A stretch of DNA of 64,000 nt from an uncultured Cohaesibacter sp. (GCF_963678225.1 NZ_OY782764.1:2671001-2735000), one strand, 5' to 3'. Positions 1 to 9,447 are shown, counted from the first letter of the stretch. Numbers and translations are program-made. The notes: generated by a model from the letters alone, not told the origin.

Positions 1-2
1 CT

Positions 3-746
3 AGTGATGACGTGCAAGTCAAATTGCCCGACGGCACAGTCGCCACAGTGGCGGAGCTGAAAAACGGACATCTGATGCAATCGGACTATACCCGGAAAGT
101 TCAGGCTCTGGCGCAAGATCGGCAGGCCACCCAGAATGCCCGCACCGAAGCAACCCAGTGGGGCGGATATTTCCAGCAGCAGGCTACTCGGCTTGAACAG
201 GCGCTTGACAATGTCAAGGCACTCATCCCGGACCCTTCGCTGCAGTCGCAAGACCCGATTGCCTACATGGAACGCATGCAGCGCTTTACCGAACAGCTTC
301 AAGAGACGCTCGGCAAGTCTCGGAATATTCGGCAACGTTCGCAGCAGCACCAAGCCCAACAGATGCAGACACAGCGTCAGGAAGCCTTCGGGCGTGAGCT
401 GGAAGCACTCACGACGCAGAACCCGACGCTATTGGATCGGGAAAAACAGAAAGCCTACATCGACGAGGTGGAAGGTTTCCTGAAATCCGAGGGCTACGGC
501 AACGAGGAAATCCTGGGCTTTATCGATCATCGCGCATGGCAGATTGTTCACGATGCCATGCAGTATCGAGCCGACAAAGCGAAGCAATCCAAGGCCAAAC
601 GCAAGGTCAAGGATGTACCGAAAGTCGGCTCGAACAAGCGCGCCAAAACAGCCGGTGAGCGCAAACGTGGCCGCAACGCAAATGCGATGCAGCGACTTCA
701 GAAAACAGGATCAATCGAAGACGCATTGCAAGTCGATTTCGACTGA
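3..746 (+). CDS. Phage scaffolding-like protein, 5'-truncated by window
   Basis: The reading frame is open to the left edge of the window, so the true start lies upstream; the GTG at 12 is probably internal. The product is hydrophilic, rich in Gln, Arg and Glu, with long helical and coiled-coil stretches (about residues 40-140) and a strongly basic C-terminus (about 185-225). Composition and its place directly before the major capsid gene fit an internal scaffolding protein of a tailed phage that guides prohead assembly and then leaves. I see no enzymatic motif. The call rests on position and composition, not on a recognised family signature. Confidence 0.6.
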   Translation, partial: SDDVQVKLPDGTVATVAELKNGHLMQSDYTRKVQALAQDRQATQNARTEATQWGGYFQQQATRLEQALDNVKALIPDPSLQSQDPIAYMERMQRFTEQLQETLGKSRNIRQRSQQHQAQQMQTQRQEAFGRELEALTTQNPTLLDREKQKAYIDEVEGFLKSEGYGNEEILGFIDHRAWQIVHDAMQYRADKAKQSKAKRKVKDVPKVGSNKRAKTAGERKRGRNANAMQRLQKTGSIEDALQVDFD

Positions 747-769
747 TCCTCACTTGAGGTGAAAATCTA

Positions 770-1762
770 ATGGCAGCAATTGCAAACACTTTTGTGTCTA
801 CCGATGCAGTCGGTAACCGCGAAGAGCTGGATGATGTGGTTAGCCGCATCACGCCGGAAGACACTCCGATCTATTCCATGATCAAAAAGGAAAAGTCTTC
901 CACGACCCATCCTGAATGGGAAATCGATGATCTCGCCGCCCCAGCAGAGAATGCGACTCCAGAAGGGGATGAGTTCGATTTTGACGCAATCGATACGCCG
1001 GATCGTGTCGGTAACTATGCCCAGATCTTTCGCAAGACTTGGGCAGTCTCCGAAACACAGGAGGCCTCCGACAATGCCGGCAATGTCGAGAAGGTCAAAT
1101 ATCAGAAGCTGAAGAAGGGTATCGAAGTTCGTAAGGACATCGAATTTGCCCTTGTATCGAACACGGCTTCTGTCGGAACCGGCACTCGCAAGCTCGGATC
1201 TCTACCTTCCTGGTACGAGACCAATGTTTCCCGCGGGGCAACAGGCGCAAACGGTGGCTATGATACTGGCACCGGCCTTACTATTGCCGCAACGGCTGGC
1301 ACCCAGCGCGCCTTCAGTAAGGCCCTGCTGGATACCACCATGCAGCAGGTCTACAACTCGGGCGGCACTACCAAGTTTGCCGTTTGCTCTCCTTACGTGA
1401 AGTCGGTCTTTACTACCTTCATGTCGGATAGCAACGTTGCATCCTTCCGCTATGCGGCGAGTGCGGGAAGCAAGAATACGATTGTCGCAACCGCAGACGT
1501 CTATGAGGGCGACTATGGCAAGGTGATGATTGTTCCGAACCGCGTAATGGCTGGCAACGCAACAATCGCTTCCAATGTTCATTTGCTTGACCCGACACTG
1601 CTCAGCATGAAGATGCTGCGCAAAATCAAAAATGTGTCGAACCTGGCCAAGACCGGTGACGCCAAGAAGGGTGTGATCATCGGTGAAGGGACGTTGAAGG
1701 TGAAAAACGAGAGGGGCCTAGGTTTGGTTGCTGATCTCTTCGGATTGACCGCAGCCACCTAA
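770..1762 (+). CDS. Major capsid protein, SU10/DUF5309-like
   Basis: At 330 residues this has the usual size and layout of SU10-type major capsid proteins (DUF5309, HK97 fold). The N-terminus reads as a family hallmark: a short Ala/Thr leader followed by a segment with TPEDTPIYSMIKK-like wording and an acidic PEGDEFDFDAIDTP stretch. Many copies would form the icosahedral shell. An RBS (gaggtg) precedes the ATG by a suitable distance. It follows the scaffold gene by 23 bases, and a Rho-independent terminator sits right behind it, as is common for the most highly expressed virion gene. Known from the family: capsid assembly; seen here: sequence style and gene order. Confidence 0.85.
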   Translation: MAAIANTFVSTDAVGNREELDDVVSRITPEDTPIYSMIKKEKSSTTHPEWEIDDLAAPAENATPEGDEFDFDAIDTPDRVGNYAQIFRKTWAVSETQEASDNAGNVEKVKYQKLKKGIEVRKDIEFALVSNTASVGTGTRKLGSLPSWYETNVSRGATGANGGYDTGTGLTIAATAGTQRAFSKALLDTTMQQVYNSGGTTKFAVCSPYVKSVFTTFMSDSNVASFRYAASAGSKNTIVATADVYEGDYGKVMIVPNRVMAGNATIASNVHLLDPTLLSMKMLRKIKNVSNLAKTGDAKKGVIIGEGTLKVKNERGLGLVADLFGLTAAT

Positions 1763-1790
1763 TCAACCCTGAACTGACACTGTAGCAAAG

Positions 1791-1815
1791 AGGCTCCTTT
1801 TAAGGGGCCTTTTTG
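1791..1815 (+). terminator. Rho-independent terminator after capsid gene
   Basis: AGGCTCC and GGGGCCT form a G/C-rich stem around a TTTTAA loop, followed directly by five T residues. It lies 28 bases after the capsid stop codon and before the next gene, so it would partly separate capsid mRNA from the tail genes. Confidence 0.8.
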
Positions 1816-1832
1816 CATTTTGGAGCATTGAC

Positions 1833-2183
1833 ATGACAGCAAAAAAGCAAGACACGCCCGAAGGCAATATGACGGAAGCAGCCGCCAAGGAAGCAGCCGC
1901 CAAGGAAGCAGCCGCCAAGGAAGCAGCCGCCAAGGAAGCAGCCGCCAAGGAAGCAGCCGCCAAGGAAGCAGCCGCCAAGGAAGCAGCCGCCAAGGAAGCA
2001 GCCGCCAAGGAAGCAGCCAAACCAAAAAAGGAAACCCCGATCAAGGTTGTTCGCGACATCTGGGACGATGACGGTACGCGCATCGCAAAAGGCGAAACTG
2101 TCAACGTGACGGTTGCTGTGGCCAAGAAGCTGATCGGTGAAAAGAAGGCAGAACGCGCCGACCCTCTTCCCGGAGAGGTCTAA
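1833..2183 (+). CDS. Phage head protein with (EAAAK)9 helical rod
   Basis: A 116-residue protein with a short polar N-terminus, nine consecutive EAAAK pentads (residues 15-59), and a C-terminal domain of about 55 residues beginning after a Pro/Lys hinge. That domain (containing RDIWDDDGTRIAKGETV) looks like a small beta-rich fold of the kind seen in phage head decoration or head-tail proteins. EAAAK repeats form a rigid salt-bridged alpha helix, so the protein should be a rod roughly seven nanometres long carrying a small globular head. It sits between capsid and head-tail genes and its stop overlaps the next start (TAATGG). Function is not recognised; a role as head decoration or spacer is inference. 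Confidence 0.6.
   Translation: MTAKKQDTPEGNMTEAAAKEAAAKEAAAKEAAAKEAAAKEAAAKEAAAKEAAAKEAAAKEAAKPKKETPIKVVRDIWDDDGTRIAKGETVNVTVAVAKKLIGEKKAERADPLPGEV
1875..2009 (+). repeat. Nine identical 15-bp coding tandem repeats
   Basis: The unit GAAGCAGCCGCCAAG occurs nine times back to back without a single base change, followed by a partial tenth unit to 2018. It encodes the EAAAK rod. Complete identity at wobble positions shows recent expansion by slippage or recombination rather than selection on the peptide alone. Confidence 0.95.
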
Positions 2184-2503
2184 TGGTCATCAAGGATGGA
2201 GACTGGGAGCTTGTCGAGTGGGACGGCTCCACAGGCCGTACGGTGTGGCGCTACTGTGATGGGCGCGCCACCCATTACCGGACTGACTACCCGGTTCAGT
2301 CAATACTCGATGAAAACGCACATCATCTGAATGAAAGCCAGAACGAGCGTTTCGGCGAAGGTAAGCGCGTTGCATCGATCCCGCTCAATCTTTTTTACGA
2401 ACAATTGCATGAAGCCCAATTGCAAGGGGATGACGGCTATATAAGCCGTTGGCTTAATGATCCCGATCATCGTGGCTTCCGCACCTTCCGAGGGCATATC
2501 TAA
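2183..2503 (+). CDS. Hypothetical phage head-tail region protein
   Basis: A 106-residue soluble protein, rich in aromatic and charged residues, with no signal peptide, membrane segment or known motif that I can name. Its start overlaps the stop of the EAAAK protein and its stop overlaps the start of the next gene, so it is translated within the virion structural operon. Position between capsid and tail hub suggests a connector-region or other structural function, but this is inferred from order only. Confidence 0.55.
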   Translation: MVIKDGDWELVEWDGSTGRTVWRYCDGRATHYRTDYPVQSILDENAHHLNESQNERFGEGKRVASIPLNLFYEQLHEAQLQGDDGYISRWLNDPDHRGFRTFRGHI

Positions 2504-2895
2504 TGGCTTATGCCAATCTGGCAGACTTGCGCGACAAGGTGGCTAATTATCTGGAGCGGACAGGAGACACAGAGTTCCTCTCACTGTTTCCGATTTTTGT
2601 GATGTCCGTTGAGGATCAGATCAATAAGGCCCTGTTCTCATTGTCTGAAGATGGTGTGACACCAACAGACAGTATTCCAGCGCTTAGCGATGATGCGGAT
2701 AGCAACTGGATATTGACCGGGATTGGCAGCATCTATTTCTTCGGCGTTGTGATGGAAGCAGCGATTGCGGACTTGGCGAGCGAAGCCCAAGGGCAGCTGG
2801 CAGGAACCAAGTTTTCGGATCATCTCAATGACCTCTCCGGCAAGCGAAAAGCCGTGAGATTGACGGCTGCCAAGCCGGGAGGCCAGACGCCATGA
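2503..2895 (+). CDS. Putative phage head-tail adaptor protein
   Basis: A 130-residue protein that starts with a helical segment (MAYANLADLRDKVANYLERT) typical of small helical adaptor proteins that join the portal to the tail in podoviruses. A second helical segment covers about residues 80-110. It overlaps both neighbours by a few bases, which argues for translational coupling and stoichiometric production with the tail hub that follows. The family is not certain; the adaptor call rests on size, the N-terminal pattern and place. Confidence 0.5.
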   Translation: MAYANLADLRDKVANYLERTGDTEFLSLFPIFVMSVEDQINKALFSLSEDGVTPTDSIPALSDDADSNWILTGIGSIYFFGVVMEAAIADLASEAQGQLAGTKFSDHLNDLSGKRKAVRLTAAKPGGQTP

Positions 2896-4343
2896 TCCCG
2901 TTTGGTGAATATAGCCCGGACAACTCGGACTTTAACGGCAAGGCACTGCCCTATATGCGCAATGCGCAGCCAGTGGCGGACGGGTGGGCTCCTTTCCCGT
3001 CCTTTGAGCCCTATACTGACCCATTGCCTGAAAAGCCCTGTGGGGCCTTCTTGGCTCGTCGGGATGACGGGGCCTATGTGGTCTACGCTGGCGGGCCAAC
3101 TCGTCTTTTCCGGCTCGATCCGGCAACCAATGAATGGGTAACGGTCGGGTCAGGCTATACGCTCGCTGAAGGCGTGACATGGGCTTTTGCTCAATGGGGG
3201 CAGACGGTCGTTGCCACCAACCAGAACACAAATATCCAGCAGATTGATCTGGCGAGCTACAGCCCAGCTACAGAACTTGTTGCGATCAAAGCTCGGTCAT
3301 TGTTTGTTATAGGAGCCAACCTGTTCGCAGGCGGACTGCTTGATCTGCCAGACGGCGTGCAATGGAGCGCAGATGAAAATATCGCGTCTTGGCCGATTGC
3401 AGAGAATGGCGGTGATCGGCAGGCCTTTCCTGACGGCGGGTGGGTTTTGCAGGGATTTTCTGGCCAGCAAGGGGCATATATCCTTCAGAAGGACGCAATC
3501 AGAACAGTCAACTGGAACCCCGGCGGGACATACAATTTCACATTCAGCAAGGTAGCCGAAATAGGGATTGTGGGGCCGAATGCCGGAGTGACCGTCAATC
3601 AGGCGACCTATTTTCTTGCTCAGGATGGTTTTTACGGCGTCAGCTACACCACAGAGAAGGGACTTTTGACACCTCCCATCGGCGGTGAGAAGGTGAATCG
3701 CGCCTTTATGGCAGAGGTCGATCTGGATGCTTTGGAAGATGTGCAGGCGGTTTCCGATCCACTCAACAAGGTGGTTTATTGGGCTTATCGGACAACAGGC
3801 TATACCGGAGCGCGCTTTAACGTCATTCTCGGCTACGATTGGCAGCTTGGCCGTTGGTTCCGGATTGAAAGGGAACTCGTCTGGCTCGCAAACCTTGCCA
3901 CGCCTGGCAATACTCTTGAAAGTCTGGATGAGATCTCGTCATCACTTGATGACTTGGCTATTTCGCTCGACAGCCCGGCTTGGTCTGGCGGTAAGCCGGT
4001 TCTGGCCGCGTTTGATACCGACTACCGGATGTGTTTTGCGCAAGGCTCGAATATGGACGCCTTGTTCCGGACTGCAAAGCTCCAACTTAACAAGGCGGGG
4101 CGCTCGCTGGTGACTTCGGTCACACCCATGACGGATGCCGAAGACGCATCTATGCGCATTGGGGTGTCTGGCAACAGTTATGATCCATTGGTCTGGAAGG
4201 GGCCATATACCAGGCAGCCAAGCGGCAGGATACCGACGCGGGCCAATGGCAAAATCCACCAGTTTGAAACGACGCTCAAAGGGAACTGGACCATTGTTAC
4301 CGGGCTTGATGACATTCAGGCCAAGGCGGCGGGGAGGCGCTGA
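2892..4343 (+). CDS. Tail hub / packaged-DNA stabilisation protein (P22 gp10-like)
   Basis: A 483-residue beta-rich protein with repeated blocks containing short aromatic strands (DDGAYVVYAGGPTRLFRLD, VTWAFAQWGQTVVATN, GAYILQKDAIRTV, ATYFLAQDGFYGVSY), the pattern of a beta-propeller. This layout resembles P22 gp10-type tail hub proteins that close the portal and stabilise packaged DNA. It follows the adaptor by a 4-base ATGA overlap. No tail-tube, sheath or tape-measure gene is present nearby, which fits a short-tailed phage. The family assignment is from layout and context, not from a decisive motif. Confidence 0.6.
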   Translation: MIPFGEYSPDNSDFNGKALPYMRNAQPVADGWAPFPSFEPYTDPLPEKPCGAFLARRDDGAYVVYAGGPTRLFRLDPATNEWVTVGSGYTLAEGVTWAFAQWGQTVVATNQNTNIQQIDLASYSPATELVAIKARSLFVIGANLFAGGLLDLPDGVQWSADENIASWPIAENGGDRQAFPDGGWVLQGFSGQQGAYILQKDAIRTVNWNPGGTYNFTFSKVAEIGIVGPNAGVTVNQATYFLAQDGFYGVSYTTEKGLLTPPIGGEKVNRAFMAEVDLDALEDVQAVSDPLNKVVYWAYRTTGYTGARFNVILGYDWQLGRWFRIERELVWLANLATPGNTLESLDEISSSLDDLAISLDSPAWSGGKPVLAAFDTDYRMCFAQGSNMDALFRTAKLQLNKAGRSLVTSVTPMTDAEDASMRIGVSGNSYDPLVWKGPYTRQPSGRIPTRANGKIHQFETTLKGNWTIVTGLDDIQAKAAGRR

Positions 4344-4771
4344 TGCATCCTTATCGCGTACCGCTTCGCCTCATCGATGCTTATCGACCCAAGATGGAGC
4401 CATATCTCGACCTCTATTGTTCAAAACCTTTCTGCGGCGGTTGGACGACAGAAGAGATTATCAAGGACGCCAAGCGCAATCAGATCTTGCTCTGGATGGT
4501 GTTTGACTATGACGCAAATGTTCTCGGCGTTGCGGCAACTCAGGTCCGGTTAGAAGACGCTCCGCCTCAAATACAGATCAAAATGCTTGCCGGCACAAAC
4601 TGGCAGGCATGGCGCCATTTGCTTGATGATGTGATTCATCATGGCCAGGCGCGGGGCTGCAAGAAACTCACATTCGAAGGCCGAAAGGGCTGGAAGCGCA
4701 GGCTTCCCGAATTTTCTGTTGTCGGATCGACGGACAACGACCAGCTGATTTATGAAAAGGTGATCTTATGA
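4343..4771 (+). CDS. GNAT-fold-like phage protein
   Basis: A 142-residue protein with the alternating strand/helix pattern of a GNAT acetyltransferase fold: a central strand pair (NQILLWMVFDYD, GVAATQVRLE), then a helix (NWQAWRHLLDDVIHHGQARG) followed by a strand (KKLTFEGRKGWKRRLPEF). The last motif is common in small podovirus proteins encoded next to internal virion proteins. The usual acetyl-CoA pyrophosphate loop (R/QxxGxG/A) is not evident, so a structural rather than catalytic role is possible. It is coupled by TGATG and ATGAG overlaps to its neighbours. Confidence 0.5.
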   Translation: MHPYRVPLRLIDAYRPKMEPYLDLYCSKPFCGGWTTEEIIKDAKRNQILLWMVFDYDANVLGVAATQVRLEDAPPQIQIKMLAGTNWQAWRHLLDDVIHHGQARGCKKLTFEGRKGWKRRLPEFSVVGSTDNDQLIYEKVIL

Positions 4772-6207
4772 GCGGCGGCGGGAAAGAAACAACAACGGTT
4801 CAGAACAATGAGCCTTCTGTGTTGTATAAGGCCAATATCACGAAGGCACAGGATATGGCAGCCGGTGTGGCGGATGACCCGTCTGTTTGGGAGGCCTATT
4901 CCGGTGATCGCTATGTTGGCCCGAGCGCGAACAGTCAGACCGCAATGGATGGAATGGCTAATGCAGCGCAGTCCGGCGTGCCGGGGCTCAATAACGCTTT
5001 CAATCAGGCTAAGGGCGTCATCAACTCGAATGGCCTCAGCAACAGCCAGAACAACGCCTATAATAACCTACGTCAGAGAGCCGGAAATACGGCAAATCGG
5101 CAGGCAGGGCAGTATGGTGCTATTGCCAATAATGTTGCCTCAACCATGAATGGCCAGACCGGCGCTTATGATGCCATGAAGGGGCAGGCGACCAACGCTG
5201 CCAATCAGGCCCAGAGCGCCTATGGGGACTTGTTCAACCAGGTTGGCCAGACTTCGGGTCAGCAGGCGGGTGCTTATGGCGATCTGATGGGAGAAGCGAA
5301 CACAGCCTTCGGCAATCAGTATGACGCCTATAACGGGCTCGGTTCGGACATGATGAATTCCATGGCTCAGGGCGGGCAGATCGGGGCAAACAACGCCAAT
5401 CTCATGAAAGCTCTTGAGGGTGGTGCTGATCAGATTGCAACAAAGGTCAACCAGATCGCCTCGGCTTCGGGCCGGTATGGATCGGGTACCAATCAGGACG
5501 TCATGGCCAAGAATATTGGTGACTATTACAGCAATGCGCTGACAGGCCAGTATAACCAAGACGTCAACAATATGATGGGGGCTTCTAGCCAGCGCACGAA
5601 CCAGCTCAACGCGCAAAGTGGCGTGCTTGCCAACGGGCTCAACACGCGAGCCAATCTGCTCAACAGTCAGACCAACACGGCTTTGAATAGCATCAACGCA
5701 CAGGCTGGTCTTGCCGGTAACAGCTACAACGCGGCTATGGGTGGGCTATCCGGTGAACAGAGCGTTCTCGGCAACCAGACCAATTCCTATCTTTCGGGGA
5801 TTGGCGCACAACAGGGCGCAACTGACGCGCAGACCAACACCATGTTCAATGGTCTGGCCAATCAGGGCAATTTGCTTAATTCGCAGACCGGCGCGCAACA
5901 GTCTGGCAACTCCCTTGCCTTGCAGGCAGGGCAGGGGCTCTCATCGCTCTTCGATGCATCCATGTCGCCCTATGACTATCTGTCACAGGCTGGCCAGATG
6001 CAGGAGGGCTACGACCAAGCAGCAATGCAAGCTGAAATGGATCAGTTTGCAGAAAATCAGGCGGCACAGAAAGCGCCAAGCGAATGGCTCAACGCCATGT
6101 CGTCTGGCGCTGGCCAGCTTGGGACTTCAACTTCAACAGCATATCAGCGCGGCGGCGGAATGGATCAGGCGCTTGGTTGGGCTTCTGTCCTTGGCTCGTT
6201 CATGTAA
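4768..6207 (+). CDS. Repetitive Gln/Asn/Ala-rich virion protein
   Basis: A 479-residue protein of very low complexity, dominated by Gln, Asn, Ala, Gly and Ser, with loosely repeated blocks around NQ-hydrophobic-A, for example GQTSGQQAGAYGDLMGEA and NLLNSQT. Such helical repetitive proteins are encoded just before ejected internal virion proteins in several alphaproteobacterial podoviruses. No enzyme motif is visible. A role as an ejected or tail-lumen protein is inferred from composition and position. Its start overlaps the upstream stop (ATGAG), and an RBS-spaced gap of ten bases separates it from the next gene. Confidence 0.55.
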   Translation: MSGGGKETTTVQNNEPSVLYKANITKAQDMAAGVADDPSVWEAYSGDRYVGPSANSQTAMDGMANAAQSGVPGLNNAFNQAKGVINSNGLSNSQNNAYNNLRQRAGNTANRQAGQYGAIANNVASTMNGQTGAYDAMKGQATNAANQAQSAYGDLFNQVGQTSGQQAGAYGDLMGEANTAFGNQYDAYNGLGSDMMNSMAQGGQIGANNANLMKALEGGADQIATKVNQIASASGRYGSGTNQDVMAKNIGDYYSNALTGQYNQDVNNMMGASSQRTNQLNAQSGVLANGLNTRANLLNSQTNTALNSINAQAGLAGNSYNAAMGGLSGEQSVLGNQTNSYLSGIGAQQGATDAQTNTMFNGLANQGNLLNSQTGAQQSGNSLALQAGQGLSSLFDASMSPYDYLSQAGQMQEGYDQAAMQAEMDQFAENQAAQKAPSEWLNAMSSGAGQLGTSTSTAYQRGGGMDQALGWASVLGSFM

Positions 6208-6217
6208 GGGGTAGAAT

Positions 6218-7381
6218 ATGGGACTTTTTGACCTTCTCTCTGGCAAGCAGCAGGTGGGCGGCTCTGGTGGCTCACTTTGGAATAGCCTCTCGTCCGGGAT
6301 TGACAATAACCGCCAGATGATGCGCATGGGCGGGCTGGCTGCTGCTCTTGGGGCAGATCCCAATCAGGTGCTTCAATCAGCCATGCTCGGCAACGGTATG
6401 GACGACAAGCGCCGCGTGCGGACGCAGGAGGAACAGAAACGGAATCAGACTATCGATTGGCTTCAAAACAATCGCCCGGACCTTGCTGCCCAGGTTAAGG
6501 CGGGAATGCCGGTTTCCGAAGCTTTCAAGGTGATGAACCAGAAACCGCAGGCGCGACGCATTCTGCAGGGGGCGGATGGGTTCAATTATTTCGAGGATGG
6601 GTCTCGGGTGCTGCCGAACGTGCAGCGGCAGCAGAAGCCGCAATACAGGCAGGTGTCAGGCCAAGACGCGCAGAAATTGGGTCTTAACCCCCAAAACACC
6701 TACAATGTCGGGCCAGATGGGAAGGTATCCCAAATCGGTGGGGGCGGAACCAATGTTACCGTCAATAATGGTGGTGAAAACGAATACAACAAGACTATCA
6801 ATCGGCATTGGGCTGACGAGAATATTGCAATTGCCAAGAAGGCTCAGGCAGCTCAAAGCAATATTGGAAAGTTGCAGTATCTGGGAGAGGCTCTCAAAAC
6901 ACCGGATCTTTATACTGGAGCAGGCGGGGAGGCTGTTTTAAAGCTCAAAAATGCAGCTGCTGCACTGGGCATGGATGTCGACGTAGACGCTCTCGGGGCA
7001 GGGCAGGCGGTACAGGCAATTGTCAACAGAATGGCAATGGAAATGCGCAACCCAGAAAATGGGGGTGGGTTACCTGGCGCCGCATCGGACGCCGATCGTG
7101 AATTTCTGAAACAGTCCATTCCAAACCTGACCAAGACGCCAGAGGGTAACCGCAAGCTGATTGAGTATGCGATGCGGCTAGAAGAGCGCAACATCGAAGT
7201 TGACCAGCTCAGGCGCAGTTATGTGAAGCAGTATGGTCAGCTCGATGATCGGTTCTATGATTATTTGGCTCAATGGTCCGAGCAAAACCCGCTGTTTCCT
7301 GAAGCCGCGAGCGGAGAATATAACAGTCCAGTTGCCAGCGGGAAAACGCAAAACGGCGTCTCGTGGGGAAGGGTTGATTAA
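6218..7381 (+). CDS. Internal (ejected) virion protein candidate
   Basis: A 387-residue protein starting MGLFDLLSGKQQ, with a Gly/Ser-rich N-terminus, a middle rich in Asn and Gln, and a helical C-terminal half (about residues 195-360) that contains the conserved-looking segment GGGLPGAASDADREFLKQSIP. This architecture recurs in alphaproteobacterial phages between repetitive virion proteins and a large Ala-rich ejection protein. No catalytic motif is visible. The gene ends in a TAATG overlap with the next start, so the two are produced together. Confidence 0.55.
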   Translation: MGLFDLLSGKQQVGGSGGSLWNSLSSGIDNNRQMMRMGGLAAALGADPNQVLQSAMLGNGMDDKRRVRTQEEQKRNQTIDWLQNNRPDLAAQVKAGMPVSEAFKVMNQKPQARRILQGADGFNYFEDGSRVLPNVQRQQKPQYRQVSGQDAQKLGLNPQNTYNVGPDGKVSQIGGGGTNVTVNNGGENEYNKTINRHWADENIAIAKKAQAAQSNIGKLQYLGEALKTPDLYTGAGGEAVLKLKNAAAALGMDVDVDALGAGQAVQAIVNRMAMEMRNPENGGGLPGAASDADREFLKQSIPNLTKTPEGNRKLIEYAMRLEERNIEVDQLRRSYVKQYGQLDDRFYDYLAQWSEQNPLFPEAASGEYNSPVASGKTQNGVSWGRVD

Positions 7382-9447
7382 TGCCGACAATCGACATTGA
7401 AGGGCACAAGATCAAGGTTGATGACAGCTTTCTGTCTTTATCGCCAGAAGAACAGAACGCGACCGTTGATGAGATTGCTCAAAGCCTACAGATCAGTCCA
7501 GTTCAACAAGCCGGGCGATCTCAACAAAGCATGGCCGCTAGAGCGGGCGATTTCCTCAAGCATACAGCAACCAATGCGCTTGATACGCTGTCCCTCGGCT
7601 GGAATGACGAGGCAGCGGCGGGGCTTGCTGCACTGCCTGCCTTGATGCCAGGTGGAGAGAGCTATTCAGAAGCCTACAAGCGGCACCATCAAGGTCAGCA
7701 GCGTCTTGTTGATGAAGCGGATCAGGACACGGTTGCCAAGGTGGCGGGCCAGACGATCGGACTTGCTCCGGCTATGTTGGCAACGGCTGGTGGAGCGGGA
7801 GCAGCAACAGCAGCGCGGGCAGCTCCACAATTGACCGGAGCACCAAAGATGGCAGGTGCGGCGCTTGATGCCGTGCGTCCTGCAGCAACTGCTGGCGGGC
7901 GGGTCAGGCAAGGAGCTGCATTTGGCGGTCTAGCCGGAACCGTTGGCGGCATGGGCGGCGAGAATGGCAATATGGTGGATCGGGCTGCTGCAGGTGTAAA
8001 AGGCGGCGCTATTGGCACATTGGCGGGCGGCACAGTGGCTGGAGCTTCAGAAGCTTTGCCTGCAATAGTTGGTGGTGTTTCCCGCATGATTGGCCGCTCA
8101 CCACAGCAAAGCTTGCCGCAGCGTGCTGCCAGGCGTGTTTCTGATCGATTTGCTAAAGATGGCATGTCACCTGAAAGCGTGGTTGATACCGTGCGGCGCT
8201 CACGTGATGCAGGCGCGGATGAGTTTGTTTTGCTCGATGCCGGCAGAAGCAATGTGCATGGCCTTGCGCGCTCGACAGCCAACACGCCCGGGCGCGGCGG
8301 AGACATTCTGCGCGACTTCGTTCAGGGGCGCAAAGCAGGGCAATATAACCGCAACATTCGCGCGATCGAGGACAATCTCGGGCCTATCAACAATCCGGAG
8401 CAGGTGAAACTGCGGGCGCGTGAGAAGGCAAAGGATGTTGTTGAGCCACTTTATAAGGCGGCACATCCAGAACGGCTGCCGGTTGATATTGACATGAGAA
8501 ATGTGCTTTCGCGCCCATCGGTTAAAACAGCGGTAAAACGATCTAGCAGGCTCTATGCGGAAGAAGGCAGACAGGCGCCGCAGCTCTATAATGACAAGGG
8601 TGATGTGCTGGAAAATCTGGCCGATATTTCGGTTGAGCAACTGCATTATATCCGAGAGGGAATTGACGCACAGATTGCCAAGGGCCAGGCCATTGATCCT
8701 CAGTTCTCCAATTCCCGTGAAGGAATGCTGCTCAACCAGACAAGACAGCTGATTGATCAGAGATTGAAACGCGGATCAGAGCGCATGTCTCTTGCTGATC
8801 AACGTTTTTCTGGAATGATGAGGGATGTTGAGGCACTCGATCGGGGGTATCAGTATCCAACGACGAGGCCTCGTGAGCTGGATGCTTTTCAAAATGCAGC
8901 CAGTCGGACTGAAAAGGAAATGTATAGCGAAGGCGCAAGGGCGCGGATGGGTGATGAATTGGGCAAGCTGCGTGATGGGCGCGACATTTCCAAAGCTTTC
9001 CTGTCAACGCCAAACCAGCGCCATGCAATCGGCTCGGTGGCTCCCAATCAAAGTAAAGCGGATCGCTTCAACGAATATCTGGCAGCAGAGCGCCGGATGG
9101 CGAATTCACAGAATGAAGTGACTGGCAACTCGACAACGGCACGACAGCTTGCCATGCAGCAGAATGAAGGGTTGGCAGCATCAGAAAAAGGCGGGCAAAT
9201 GATCCGCAGTGGCATAGTTCCGATGGTCAAGGACACTCTGGCTCGGATGGTTGAGAAGACAGGCAGCATCAGTGATGCAGAACGTCAGGTTATTGCTGAA
9301 ATGCTGACCAACACCAGTGAAGAAGGCCTTCAGGAATTTCTTGATGCGGCTATGCAGCGGGCCATTCAGCAGTTGGCACGCCAGCAGACCATAGGCCCTG
9401 TTTCTACACTCAGTGGTTATATGGCTGGACAATGGGCCAATGAATAA
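7381..9447 (+). CDS. Large Ala/Gly-rich internal virion (ejection) protein
   Basis: A 688-residue protein. The first 50 residues form a compact domain (PTIDIEGHKIKVDDSFLSLSPEEQNATVDEIA) seen at the N-terminus of many phage ejection proteins. Residues about 110-240 are Ala/Gly-rich and hydrophobic, with glycine-zipper-like stretches able to insert in or cross a membrane, and the rest is long charged helices. By analogy with T7 gp15/gp16 and P22 gp16-type proteins it may be delivered into the cell with the DNA to build a trans-envelope channel. That role is inferred from architecture and context. Confidence 0.6.
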   Translation: MPTIDIEGHKIKVDDSFLSLSPEEQNATVDEIAQSLQISPVQQAGRSQQSMAARAGDFLKHTATNALDTLSLGWNDEAAAGLAALPALMPGGESYSEAYKRHHQGQQRLVDEADQDTVAKVAGQTIGLAPAMLATAGGAGAATAARAAPQLTGAPKMAGAALDAVRPAATAGGRVRQGAAFGGLAGTVGGMGGENGNMVDRAAAGVKGGAIGTLAGGTVAGASEALPAIVGGVSRMIGRSPQQSLPQRAARRVSDRFAKDGMSPESVVDTVRRSRDAGADEFVLLDAGRSNVHGLARSTANTPGRGGDILRDFVQGRKAGQYNRNIRAIEDNLGPINNPEQVKLRAREKAKDVVEPLYKAAHPERLPVDIDMRNVLSRPSVKTAVKRSSRLYAEEGRQAPQLYNDKGDVLENLADISVEQLHYIREGIDAQIAKGQAIDPQFSNSREGMLLNQTRQLIDQRLKRGSERMSLADQRFSGMMRDVEALDRGYQYPTTRPRELDAFQNAASRTEKEMYSEGARARMGDELGKLRDGRDISKAFLSTPNQRHAIGSVAPNQSKADRFNEYLAAERRMANSQNEVTGNSTTARQLAMQQNEGLAASEKGGQMIRSGIVPMVKDTLARMVEKTGSISDAERQVIAEMLTNTSEEGLQEFLDAAMQRAIQQLARQQTIGPVSTLSGYMAGQWANE

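Noticed and set aside
1763-2125. Minus-strand frames made of Ala/Leu-rich repeats
   Set aside because: They are the complement of the EAAAK tandem repeat and have no independent support.
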